DNA of 64,000 nucleotides from Enoplolaimus lenunculus. Its lineage: Eukaryota > Nematoda > Enoplea > Enoplida > Thoracostomopsidae. Location: the NCBI GenBank assembly GCA_030248215.1, contig JASANG010000678.1, forward strand, positions 1 through 64,000, read 5' to 3'. Both the position numbers and the translations under genes were made by a program. Positions 24,001-35,279 of the stretch are shown in pieces. The notes below the pieces were generated by a model. The model saw nothing but the letters and a program-made list of their open reading frames with translations, did no database searches and was not told the DNA's origin. Each line of letters opens with the position of its first letter. Position 1 is the stretch's first letter.

Positions 24001-26940
24001 AAATCGGGACGGCCTTAAAAGTAACATGGGCTTCAAACATAATGCCGATTTAGCTCCTAACGTGTAAGTACAGTGTCCGATTTCCAAGTTAACCTTTTAA
24101 CAATATGCATCGTAATCGTGTAGTTACGCTAGGCGTCTTATTAAATTAAGAGTGATCAGAAATTAAAATGACGCCCAGTGTGTAATGTCGCGAAGCGACT
24201 TGGCATATGTATATAAGTAAATTTTGTTTTTGCAAAGTTAACTTTAGCACTTGATGGTGCGTGTTCGACGCTAATAAATTTTTCACTTGGCTAATGGGCT
24301 AATGTTGAGATAATGTAAAAATACGACTTTGTTATTCCGATAAATATCAACTAAACTGAAGTTTTGTAAATTTTAGCATGTTTTAATAAATCAAAATTTT
24401 AAAACGTCACGGAATTATGCAGGAATGTGGTTCAATATTTTAACTCAGGTTTGACTACAGAATTTCTTTTGTCAGCTCCAGCTACATTAATGGTGAGTTA
24501 GTGCAAATTGTGTACAAAAAATTATTTACGCAATAGCATTTCGGCTATCCGGATATTGGGATACACGTTTCTTTTCGCATACATAGCCGGTGCGCATCTA
24601 TAATTAGATGTTTTGAAGATAATCTAAGCTTTTCTAATAGTGCTTATGTAAAGTAAATGTTTGTTATATTGCTTTGGTGAGCGAAATCATGCTGGCTGAA
24701 ACCGAATATTGGTTTGTATACAGTAAAAATCGGTGTCGTTTTCAATATAGAAGTTACCGTAAATTCTGTGATTTATATGCTAAGAATTCGTGCCAAATCG
24801 AGTACGTATTTCGCAATATTTTGTTACAGATGCTGGAACTGTTCCATATGAAATAAAAGCTGCGAAATTCATACAAAATCTTAAAAGATTTGGACGCATC
24901 CGCTTTTTCATTTAAAATCTTAGAAATCCGGCGAATTTTTGCACGCCTCAATTGTATTGCCACGAGTGCCCATGTATAGAACAGGGCCGGATCGTTTTCC
25001 GAAGATGCTATAATAGAGTCAGTTTAACCTTTAATTTTAGCCAATATCTGCTATATGTTGTTAAGTTGTTTGGCTTTATGCTAATTTCCTGCGAAATGTC
25101 GGAAATTCACTTGAAAATGGTGACAAAAGTAAATCGAAACACGCTAAACAGATAAATTTTGCAAAATTGTACAAAATTTTACTACCGAAATCTCCGGCAA
25201 AAATCCTGCCGGAGCCGGAGCCCAATTTTCTGCCGGAGGCAGACCTCCAGTTGTACCATGGTAAACACACGAACCTTTTAAACTTTGATATCTGTTTCTT
25301 TGATCACTAACCGTTTCCGTTATTTCCATCACCATTTTACACATGATACAAATGCATAAGTAGTAAAGATAATCTGGGTACGTTCATTGGCTTGCATCCT
25401 GGGATTTTTTACGCTTGTGGTGTGATTGTTGGTGTAAACAGACAGAGTCCAAAAATCGTAATGAAATCGGTTTTTTAACTTTGGGTTGCACTCTATGAAG
25501 CAGTGCTAGTTGTTTGTGGAGTAATGTTTGATGCGAGCAGTGTTTCGTTGACAAGTTTTGGAACAGCGAAAGTCGCATTCTAAACCAACTACCGCGGGCT
25601 AACAACGAAATTGAGGGATAGAAATGGAATCGCCGATTCTCTTTGCTTTTTGGCAGTAATCGTGTGACTATTTCGATATTTTTAGACTCACCATTCAAAC
25701 TATGGTCGCCACTGACGACGGAGGTAGATTTTCTGCTAGAGCATGAGACAAACCTTTAAGTTGATTCTCTGCTGGCGAAATGTGTTTGTAGCCGTTTAGA
25801 ATACGGTCTGAATGATGGGTAAAGGTAGATTTGAAATTGCCAAAACATTCGGACGGGAAAACATATAGCATTGGGAACCCATCAGTAAAAATGGAAAAAT
25901 TAAAATCCGAAATCATGTTGAAATCACCGGGAAACCACGTTAGTAGAGGACAAAAAATAAAATGCAAAATCATGTTGAAATCACTAATTTTAATAATATT
26001 CAAAAAAGCGTTGCGAGAATTTCATTCTCATTTGAACTAAGCTTTGTAATGAAAGACCAAAAAGTTATATCAAAGGTATGAAAGCCATACTTTTGACTTT
26101 TGAGCAATACACCACCATTTGAAATTTTTACGGAATCTCGGTCGTTTTTACTCGACATTGTACCAAAAGTTGAAACGAACCACACCAAACAAATAAATTT
26201 TGTAAAACAATGCCAAATTTCATAACTAAATCTTCGGAACTCCCGACAGAAATTGTACCGGAACCGGGTGCCAGAGACACACTTCCAATTGCACCCTGCC
26301 TGCAACCCATTTCTAGCCAGAGCAGGGGCTTGTGGTTTCAATGACACCTGGTTTTAAACTATCTATATTATGAAACCTGAAACGCTTCACATACGTATTT
26401 TTGGTAGCGTTCCAGCCGATCTTTATATACGCGCGTGGTATTGCAAATTAATTAGTAAGATGTCGGTGTTTCAAATGCTGCCGCCATTTTGACTAGTATA
26501 AACTAAAACAATAATTGCCATTTAAAAGTGACAACCGAGTTGCTAATTGCATAAACATCCTGTTTTGCGATTGACAGCGTACTAATACCGAAGAAACATT
26601 ACGGATTTATCTCACAAACAATGACGGATCCACAAATTTTTACCTGGGGGTAGCGTCATATATAATAGACACAAACTTGTCGCGAAACGAGCTATAAACC
26701 AAACGCAATTTTATCACTAAACTCTTAACACAAAATTTTGGTTTTGATCTTTTTGAGATTGACTAAGCCTGTGTGCCCTGTTGGAGATGCCAGTGCGCTC
26801 AATAAAAGCTAAATTTCTCGAACCGTAACACTAACGATTGTGTGAAAATGATGGGTCTTTTAGTTTGCAAATGTTTATTTTACAGCTAATCGCCTGTCCA
26901 TCAGTGTTGAATCAGTTTTTTGAAATTTGCGTCTTTGCAA
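21054..26940. other. Intergenic region without a recognised gene
   Basis: Contents I can support: a GGATATCCGAAA repeat (23105-23530), a GCGGATCCA-type repeat (about 23529-23822), a TTAGGC element (about 23875-24005), a solo TTAGGC-element end (about 24965-24990), and two diverged CCGGAGG hAT-type MITE pieces (about 25100-25260 and 26170-26298, the latter ending TTGCACCCTG). Open frames here are short and show no domain. A 5' non-coding exon of the next gene could lie here unseen. Confidence 0.55.
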
Positions 26941-26952
26941 TTTTAGCAAAAC

Positions 26953-29900
26953 ATGTTCCGGATACCTTTATTTGGTGAGTGCTATTTGCAGTTTTTCTTA
27001 GCGAATCAATTGATTATTTTTTCATTGCAATATTCAGCATCGCTACATTTTGCTATACGAAAATACCACCGTGCTTTTATCTTGGTAAATTAGGCTGCTA
27101 CACTGTAAAAACTGTGGAGTCAAATTGACTCTCTCGGAAATAGGCTTTTCCCGACTACTCAAACTGAGTCAAATTTGACTCCGCCAGAGTCAAATTCGAC
27201 TCCCTGAGCGATTCAATGAATCGAATTTGACTCTGGCGGAGTCGAATTTTGACTCAATTTGTGTAGTCAGGAAAAGCCTATTTTCGAGAGAGTCAATTTG
27301 ACTCACCATTTTTACAGTGCATTGAAGGTGAACAAAACCGAAGTCAGAGCCGGAATCGGTCGTCAGCATATTTTGCCCGAGCCGAAACCGGTGTTGGAGA
27401 TGAAGCAAAATTATGCAAAAATGTTAAAGTTGCTAATTCTAACAATAGTATAAGGTGCTGTCAAAAAGTCGGGCAACTGAACCTTTCAAAATTGTTCAAA
27501 GTCATAGATGTTAACTCGTGAGGGGCACAACTTTAATATAAAACTTACAAAAACTTCAATGCCGAAATTGCAAGAACCTTCTGCAAAAATATTGCCGTAG
27601 CCGGAGCCAGCCGGATGTCAACTTTTTGAAGGAGCCGAGCCGAAAGCAGACCTCCGGTTGTACGCTGAGGGATATGTTTTACAATTAAGCTCAACCCTAG
27701 GAAGTAAGAGTCTTTGCAGCGAATAACGTTATGAATGTTTTATGTTTTAATTTTAGAAAGCCTAATTCTTTTGACGTGTGGGCAGGCGGTGGCTTTTCCA
27801 GTAGAAAGCAATGAAAGTGAGATAATATATCTTTACGCGAGTACTATACCCTGTAGGAGCTTAAACATCTCGATTTAAGGATAATCTAGCTGTACTAATC
27901 TAATTTTCTAATTTAACTAAAGTAAGTTGTACCTAGCTTGCGGATAAACTTATTTGAAATCTTACTCATTTTAGTTACTGTTCTAAATTGAAATTTGGAA
28001 AATGAAATGGTACAACATTAATCCCAAAACTAGCTTGATAACGCTAAATGTATCTTTGAATCCCAAACCTACTTACACACTTAAACCCATTCTCATATGA
28101 ATATTTTAAATTTCATATCAGATGTAATTTCAATGTAGAATTTGATCTTCAGTTTCTCGGATGGTAGGCGTTTACGATAACCACCCAAGTATAGGAGCTT
28201 GACGCTCGAGCGCGAGGGCTGCTCACGTCTTGTAGAGATTATACGCTGCGCGTATATGTTAGGATTGCTAAACACTGCTCACGGAGTCTGTATTGACGTA
28301 TATAACTTTTATTTTGGGCATCGAATATTTTTCTATATCCGGATATCCGAAATTAAATTTCCTATTGCGGATATCCGAAACTCGATTTTGTGTATTTTGG
28401 GCTTCCGAATCTATTTTCGTTTCTCCAGCACTTATTTTAACTTGTTGCATTGAGGAAAGTGCCCCGACTAACAGGCTGATTGCTATGAGCGTAAATCATA
28501 CAATTCTAAAATAGTTTTTTATTTATGCAACTGCTTCTCAATACAATTCTAAAATAGTTTGTATTATGCAGTTGCTTCAATAATGCTAGGTATTCCATTT
28601 AGAAGATTGCTGCTTACTAATATACTTGCGTTGGCTACCTGAAATGGAGTTGATTTATTAATTTCACGACACAAATGAATGAGGAAACTTTTTCTGTAAC
28701 AACCGAACTTTTTGAATCAATTTTGTGCTTTTTCTCTCTCAGCGTATGAGGCTGCGGCTTCCGTGGACTTTCCGCATTTTGAAAACACACCAAAAAAGAA
28801 GATTACTCTAAACTCATGTAAAACTTTTAGGGTCTAGAAACTCACATTAACCGAAAATAAAAAGTCGCAAATTTGCAGTATCCTTTATAAATTCCGTATG
28901 TTTAAATTAATGGCGCAGTTAACCCCTTCTTACACTGAGTTGCCTGTAGACACCTCAGCGTAGTGTATATACGTTTAATAGTATATATTGCACCGTGTTT
29001 AACAATTGCAACACGTATACTTAGTACTAAATCACCACAAGACGTGAGAGCCCCCTATCGGGCTCGAGCGTCAAGCTCCTATAGCTGAGTGGTGATGGTA
29101 TACGCCTCCCACTCCAGTCACTGGAGTTCGAGTCCTAGCATAAAAGTAGATCTCAGGGGAAATAGAAAATATTCATGTGAGAAAGGGTTAAGCGAAAAAA
29201 TTTTCAGTTTACTATCTATAACCCCTTCTCACATTGAGTTGCCTGTAGGCAACTCAGCGCAGTGTATATACGTTAAATATTATATATTGCACAGTGTTTA
29301 ACAATTGCAACACGTATTCATAGTACTAAATCACCACAAGACCTACGTCTTGTAGAGATACTGAACTGCGTCTGCGCAGACGACCAACTTATACATGCAG
29401 TCTTTCATGTACACAATTTGCGGCCTATGTTACTTACAGAGGCCATTCCACTGGAAGAGAGGGAAACTGCGAACTTAGAGACAGGGATGTTTTGAACTTC
29501 GATTCTTGGCTCTAGGCCAAGCTGTTTTTTAGTATAAATGTTTTATTTTAGACATTCAACGAGAAAAGCGATTTACATTTCTTCAATTTGGTCTTGGATC
29601 ACAGTGTACAAGTACGGCACAATGTGAAGCGTTCGTCGCCGACTCGGAATGTATCAGCAGCATCGGGGCGCGAATTCGCGTATGCACTTGTTTGGATACG
29701 TTTTGGCCGGTAAATGGTGAATGTCGTGCAGCGACAACGTATTCACCAACGCCGTTACCAGGTAAATCATATATCGCGTTCGAAAATAAAACGCTACTTT
29801 AAACGGTCTTGGTTTTTCAAAATGTGGTCCATGTGTGGAACAGGGCCCGATCGTTTTTCGGAGGGGCTATAGAGTCAGTTTAAGCTTTTGACAAATTTTT

Positions 29901-31011
29901 TTGCTTAGGCTTAGGCTTAGGCGTAGGCTGAGGCTTAGGAATAGGCTCATCCATACACTTAGGCTTAGGCTAAGGCTTAGGCTTAGAAATATGCTTATAT
30001 TACTGTTCCGGCCCTGTTCCATACATGGGCCCAAAATGTGAATGAAGAAGTAAACGTTTTTAGCGTTTGTTACAACCCTATTTTAACATCAATTGAACTT
30101 GTATCACGTGATTTTTAACAGAAGTAACTTTTGAAAACAATTAACCGGCCATGACCGCTTTATTTTTTGTTATCCTTTGGCAATGTCGTGCTGTTAACAT
30201 GACCAGAAGGGCGGTTATCGGTATAGCCAATGGCTGGGTTTCTGAAACCCTACTTAAGCAAGTCTTAGTACTTAAGTATGTTCTAAGCAATTACACTTAA
30301 CTTGTTGTTTTTAAAAGCAAACTTAAGTTAAGTAAATACTTATGCCACCGACTAAATTTGATCTTCTAAGACTCATATGGTGCCTTCTTAATATTAAGCA
30401 ATATTACTTTCTTGCTATGACAATGGGTCACATTTGGGGTTTTTTTGTTTTTGCTTAAAAAGTTAAGTATTTACTTAACTCGGTGACTTAAGTAGTTTCT
30501 TTAGTATAACTTAAAGTAAATACAGTAAGATTTCGGAAACCCAGCCAGTATCTCATTTTGACACACGAAACTTAAGCAAGTGAATTATAGCTAGTACTAT
30601 ACGCTTGTCTTATTTTTGATGGAATTGAAATTATACTTAAGTATTTGCTTAAGTTTGGCATAAGTACTTACTTATACATTAGTCATGGTTCAGGTTAAAG
30701 CAAGGTTAGTATGGCTGAACGGTTAGTTTGAAATATATGGAATTTAGTTACCGACTTAAGTAATCCGACTCCGCCAGAGTCAAATTCAACTCACTGACTC
30801 GCACGTTTGACTCTGGCGGAGTCGAGTTTGACTCAGTTTGTGTAGTCCCTTAGACCTATTTCGGAGAGTCAATTTGACTCACCATTTTTTGCAGTGAACT
30901 ATACAATATAAAAAAACAGCTATATGTTTGTTAGACTCTGGCTCTTTAGTTAAGCTGTCCTAATCTGTATGCCTAATTTCAGGTCCGTGGGGTACAACGT
31001 TGAACACATGA
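26953..31011 (+). CDS. Small secreted six-cysteine peptide, four exons (EB-module-like)
   Basis: Exons: 26953-26974, 27757-27816, 29552-29761, 30983-31011. All introns are GT-AG and phase 1; joined they give 106 residues. Residues 1-20 form a signal peptide (hydrophobic core ESLILLTCGQAVA, then FPVESNE). REKR at 31-34 is a furin-type dibasic site, which would leave a mature chain starting FTFLQFGLGSQC. The mature part has six cysteines spaced C-x5-C-x8-C-x10-C-x-C-x10-C (46, 52, 61, 72, 74, 85), all in exon 3, followed by a Pro/Thr-rich tail ending TTLNT. The CxC-centred spacing recalls EB or EGF-like modules of invertebrate secreted proteins, but EB modules usually have eight cysteines. Candidate roles are an extracellular ligand, inhibitor or defence peptide; no function can be assigned. 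The matching phases, signal peptide and poly(A) signal at 31350 support a real gene. Confidence 0.75.
27101..27319. mobile_element. GAGTCAAATT foldback MITE, copy 2
   Basis: Ends CACTGTAAAAACTGTGGAGT and TCACCATTTTTACAGTG; the same palindromic body as copy 1. TA precedes the left end; the right flank is CA. It lies in intron 1 of the secreted-peptide gene. Confidence 0.87.
27325..27663. mobile_element. hAT-type MITE piece (CCGGAGG family) in intron 1
   Basis: GCAGACCTCCGGTTGTACGC at its right edge matches the inverted left end of the 59980-60293 copy; the interior has GCCGGAGCC motifs. Its left end is not defined. Confidence 0.5.
28085..28280 (-). repeat. tRNA-derived element, family A, single diverged copy
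   Basis: ACCCATTCTCATATGAATAT at the start and GGAGCTTGACGCTCGAGCGC near 28195 match family A. It is more diverged than the dimers at 6296 and 28921. Confidence 0.65.
28320..28680. repeat. GGATATCCGAAA dispersed repeat
   Basis: GGATATCCGAAATTAAATTT, CGAAACTCGATTTTGTGT and the downstream CAATAATGCTAGGTATTCC block match the copies at 8440 and 23105. An internal ~50-bp part (CAATTCTAAAATAGTTT) is duplicated in this copy. Confidence 0.7.
28921..29345 (+). repeat. Two tandem copies of the tRNA-derived element (family A)
   Basis: The first copy (28921-29190) runs from AACCCCTTCTTACACTGAG through TAGCTGAGTGGTGATGG and GGAGTTCGAGTCC to ATGTGAGAAAGGGTT. The linker GCGAAAAAATTTTCAGTTTA leads into a second, truncated copy at 29219. 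It is the mirror-image arrangement of 6296-6800. Confidence 0.78.
29824..30013 (-). mobile_element. TTAGGC-bearing MITE, most complete copy
   Basis: The ends CCATGTGTGGAACAGGGCCC and GGCCCTGTTCCATACATGGG are inverted over ~22 bp. The interior is a TTAGGC-type array (GCTTAGGCTTAGGCTTAGGC) plus the family block next to GATCGTTTTTCGGAGG. It lies in the last intron of the secreted-peptide gene. Confidence 0.8.
30231..30547. mobile_element. TGGCTGGGTTTC foldback MITE, copy 1
   Basis: The ends are TGGCTGGGTTTCTGAAACCC and TTTCGGAAACCCAGCCA. The interior is rich in ACTTAAGTA-type palindromes. The sibling copy at 37126-37575 carries a nested insertion. Confidence 0.8.
30762..30895. mobile_element. 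GAGTCAAATT foldback MITE, left-truncated copy
   Basis: It begins inside the left arm (CCGACTCCGCCAGAGTCAAA) and ends with the normal CACCATTTTTTGCAGTG. Confidence 0.8.
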
Positions 31012-31349
31012 AGAACTCAGAGGAGGTGTATGTATAAAAACGTGAAAAGGTGAATTGTCAAGCACCCAGTACTGTCTGACTTTATTAGTGAATCCAGGAA
31101 AATGGTTTCATGGAAATTCTCTACCCAGTACGCGTAAAAGATATGGATAATTTGAGGGAGGATTGTCTATGAGAAAAATTTGGATGCTGAGATGGTCTAC
31201 GATAGAATTTTTGCGAGGAAATCATGCATGAAATCTTAACAGGATAAAATTTCAAACTTAAATACTAGTTCGTTTCGCCAATGGTTTACGTTTGTGCCAT
31301 ATTGTATACGTTCATATTGTAATGTAATTTGTAAACAATCAAACATCTG

Positions 31350-31355
31350 AATAAA
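31350..31355 (+). terminator. Poly(A) signal of the secreted-peptide gene
   Basis: AATAAA, 339 bp after the stop codon at 31009-31011, followed by a GT-rich stretch (AAGTTGGTAG). Confidence 0.55.
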
Positions 31356-31811
31356 AGTTGGTAGTAATCCCCTCGAACCTGTTTGGGAGGCACCGACTGC
31401 TGTCCCGGTGAGAAATGCCTAATTTTAAGCTTTTCCTCCCTTGATATGTTGTGCGCGAATAATACTTCCGTTTAGAAAATGAAGGTGCTGGTCCCTCCCA
31501 CAATAGTCATCATTGCTTAATACCAATAAAAACATTTGCGACAGTAAACACAAGTTTATGTTGAAAAAAGGTTTTCGTTTTCTCTCGGATGCAAGTCCTC
31601 TTGGTCCCTTTGCTATAACTATAGTAATTCCTGCTTGTTGGCCTCGGTCCATGTTTAAAGCGGTTCGATTTTGAAAATTTCACTTGTTTATGGCTTCTCA
31701 TAAATCTTGCCCAAGGACAGAAACGCCACAGTTGCTTTTCTTCGCCACGACGTGTAAAACCGTTGCGTGTCAAAAATGTGAGCGACTCCCACAAAAATTA
31801 CAAGTGCGGTG

Positions 31812-31989
31812 CAATGGCGGATCAATGGGGAGGGCCACCCCGGCCGTGGCCCCTCCCCCCAACAGCATCTCGACAAAAATAATATAGCAATTTTGTGACA
31901 ATAGAACGTGGTTTGTGTGTTAGTCAAAAGTAAGTTTATTGCCTGTGAAATTTTGGCCCCCCCATTTTGAGATCCTGGATCCGCCATTG
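31812..31989. mobile_element. MITE with perfect 8-bp target duplication (CAATGGCGGATC ends)
   Basis: The ends are CAATGGCGGATC and GATCCGCCATTG. GTGCGGTG lies directly outside both ends (31804-31811 and 31990-31997). 178 bp, with C- and G-rich inner arms. An 8-bp duplication suggests a hAT-type transposase. Confidence 0.9.
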
Positions 31990-32598
31990 GTGCGGTGTAA
32001 CCAAAATCAAGAAACAGACTCAGTGAGCCGCTCGGTCACGTTTGTGGCCAGTGGTAACTGGTCATCGGGTATAACTGGCTGGAATTGAGGTCATCCAACG
32101 AAATTGAAAACGTATTCTAGGACATAGCTCGTCCAATTACAATATATATTTAATTATCCACAGACCTGGTGTACCTAGTTTCAACAAATATATAATCTCT
32201 GTCCAGGCCAAAGTAACCAATATATATGATGACATTACAGTTATAATAGACATACGTGCGTATGCAAATTAAATAATGCGCGAACAACCATCTAAACACG
32301 ACCTCGCGGAGGCGAGGTCGCGAAAAATACAGCGACAAAAATCATGCATTCAAAAATGTTGCGGTTTCGAGGCAGTTATGTAAGCGTCAAGAAATTAAAA
32401 ACCAACGTACTATAGAAGGCATAAAAGTTGGAAATTTCAAAGTATTTTTCCACTACAAAATCCTGAATTCGCCATTAATGGGGCATTGGGGGCTCAACCC
32501 CCTTGAAAACAATTTGGCCCACCTGAGAATTTTCAACCTTGCTTGTATTGTAAGTCATTGAAAACTCTTGTATGCCCCTCCTGAAAAATTTTGTCTTA

Positions 32599-32806
32599 AA
32601 GATCAGGGGCCGAACGTTTTTCTGTGGGACTAGAAAAGAAGCTAAAGCTTTAGACTAATTTTTTTGCTTGGCTTAGGTTTAGGCTTAGAAATGTGATCAT
32701 TCTTATCTTGAGGCTTAGGCTTAGAAATGTGTTCATTCTTACGCTTAGGCTTACGCTTAGGCTTAGGCTTATTACAATATTGTTCCGCCCCTGTTCTTTA
32801 TATTGA
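32599..32806 (-). mobile_element. TTAGGC-bearing MITE
   Basis: It starts with the family block (GGGGCCGAACGTTTTTCTGT), has an array of CTTAGGCTTACGCTTAGGCT type, and ends TTGTTCCGCCCCTGTTC. Confidence 0.7.
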
Positions 32807-33589
32807 CCAAAATTTTTAGCCCCCCTTGCAAAATGAGCTGGTTACGGGCTTGAGGCTTAGGTGTTTGGGTTTAGGTTTAGGCCTTGAATACAACTAAAAA
32901 GAATTCAAACAGTAATATTGCAGCAAATCGTGCTTTGCACTTTGCATTGGCCACTGCAATTTAAAGGATACAAAGTGACTGATTTCCAGAAGTTGCGCAG
33001 GCTGTTGTCAACAACTGTTTTGAACAACCCAGTTGTCAACGGCCAGTTGGAAACTGAGACAAATATGCAGTGCATAGTAGCGGCGCCCCAAAATTATTCG
33101 GCGCCCACAAACCAAACAATATTTTCTGCGGACGCCCCTGGCATTATTGTTCAAATCAGTCAAATCAAAAATCCAATTTCGGCCCGGAATGATTTACGTT
33201 AAGGTTGCAAACAGCTCAAATATGCAAGAATTTGCAAAATACATTTTTGGCCAAACCCTTGTTGGAGAGCATAACTAAAATGAGCCGAAAGTTTAAGAAA
33301 AACTGCTAAACTTAATAGCGGCGAAACTCTCAATGGTAACTGAAAATAAGAAATGCAGTTTCAAACCGTTTTTGTTTGAAACACTCAAAAACTTTCGTTC
33401 CAATCACATTCAGACAAGTCTGCTCGCACCATTAACATTTGGCCAAACACTGGATGTACAAACAAGTAGCAGACACACTTTACTTCAATTAGATTTTCCC
33501 ACAATACAAATCGTGTGTTTTTTTACAAATTCTCCGCTGTGAATGTTGTAGTTTCTGTTGATTATTTGATTGTCGAGGACATGTACAGG

Positions 33590-34885
33590 AATGCAGGGAC
33601 GTAGCCAGCTCACCTTGCGAGGGTGGCGGCTAAAAAATTTTCAGGAGGTACATTACAAGGGTTTTCGTTGACTTAGAAGCAAGGTTGGAAGTTGTCTTGG
33701 GGGGCCTAAAATATTTACAGGAGGAGCTGAGCACTTTTGCCTCATCCCGTGGCTACGGACTCGCAGGGATGCAGCCGGAGGATTTGTTATCGGGAGCCAA
33801 ACCCGAAGCTGACTGCTGTTTAAAACGTTTTTCTGCCATTGTGTGCTGATAGGCGTAAAGGGGGCGGCTTCGGTTTCATCATGCCCGTAGTTGTGGCTGT
33901 GGCCCGTTCGGGAACGAATAACTGGTGTAAAACTGTCTTTTTCTCGTTCACAAACAGCGGCGGATCCACGGATCCACAAATTGCTTAAGGGAGCGAGCTG
34001 GCAAAAGCTTGAGTATGCTGTATATGTAAGTGCTAGTTTTCTGACGGGCGAAATTATAAAGTAGGGACCTTGTCACGTTATCACAAAAAATTCTCATGGA
34101 GGGTGGTACGCCGTCCCTCTGAAACCGCTAGTGTCCACAAATGTTCGAGCGAGCATATTATAAGCCGTCTGTTTCTCCCTTCACAGACCCGAAGCCAGCT
34201 CACCGTGCAAAGGAGCTAAACATTGTTCATGAGAGACATAGGAGGATTTGCGATGACTTACATGCAAGGTTGAAAAATTTCTATAAGGGTCGAAATTCCT
34301 TAGCCTCGTGGTTTCCCTCTGGTTTCGGGCCACGTTCTTGGAGACGTGTTTAGAACGCGACTAAATTTACCCGTTTTGAATAGTATCTTGAGGAATGAGG
34401 TATCACTTTTTTGGTAGTTTAGAATGGGTTCTTGGACTAATTTGTTGCTTGACTTGTTGAAAATTTTGGTTTTTGAGATCGGGTGCCCACACTAATTGTG
34501 TAGGTAATGTATATACCTAATTGTTCGCCAGTTCATCTGGCTCAACGAACGTTGAGTTGTAAAAATCAATTTTTCAAACTACCGGTAAGCTGGTCCCGTT
34601 GTTAATCAGCTCTCATTCGTGTATCCTGTTTAAAGAAGCGGATCCCGACATTTTTGACGGGGAGTGAAGCGGGATGGCAAATGTTATGAAACACAATATT
34701 TAATGTATAGGGATCTCATCAAAACTTTTCTGAGGAAGAAAAACTGTAAGGTAGGACCGTAATCATTTTATCACAAAAAATTCCTCAGCGGAAAAAATTG
34801 TAAGGCGCCTTACGTACCATTTTATCACGAAAATCAGGGACGGGGGGCGCACGTCTCCACCTCCTTCTAGATCCGCTACTGCCTG
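33590..34885. repeat. Cluster of GCGGATCCA and GGACGTAGCC repeats
   Basis: GGGACGTAGCCAGCTCA at 33597 and CGTGGCTACG at 33751 are inverted ends of a small element. GGCGGATCCACGGATCCAC (33959) and GCGGATCCCGACATTTTTGA (34638), with the mirrored TCTAGATCCGCTACTGCC (about 34866-34883), belong to another dispersed family seen near 23530, 26622 and 63000. The 70-codon frame at 34141-34353 lies in this repeat DNA. Confidence 0.55.
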
Positions 34886-35184
34886 TTTGCGTTCCGCGGT
34901 TTAAAATCGGTTTGGGTTTTGATTTCACATTTGAATATGTTCAAATTTGTTGTTAAAATGTTTTGGTGTTTTGTGTCGCAGCTGCTATTAATAATTATTG
35001 GTGTAATTGGAAACACCTATTTATGTCATCGGTTGGGCTTTTAGCGAATTCTTTGTAGCATTTTGCGTAACTTAATCTGGTTCATATGAATGTTTCAAAC
35101 TCTGGTGTATATATGTCCCACGAATTTTTCTTGTTGACTGTTGAGAGACTATACGGTCTGCACGATCTCTGTCCGAAGTTTTGT

Positions 35185-35275
35185 TCAAAGTAAAAGACCA
35201 CACTGGAAATCGAACCTCGACCCTTTCGCGCTCGAGTCAAGCATGTTGCCACTACACCATGTGGTTGATTGCAAC
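35185..35275 (-). repeat. tRNA-derived repeat
   Basis: On the minus strand: ACCACATGGTGTAGTGGC (box A), GAGGTTCGATTTCC (box B), then AGTGTGGT, which can pair with the first bases like an acceptor stem. The anticodon and T-stems pair poorly, so it is a SINE head or tRNA pseudogene. Confidence 0.5.
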
Positions 35276-35279
35276 AACT

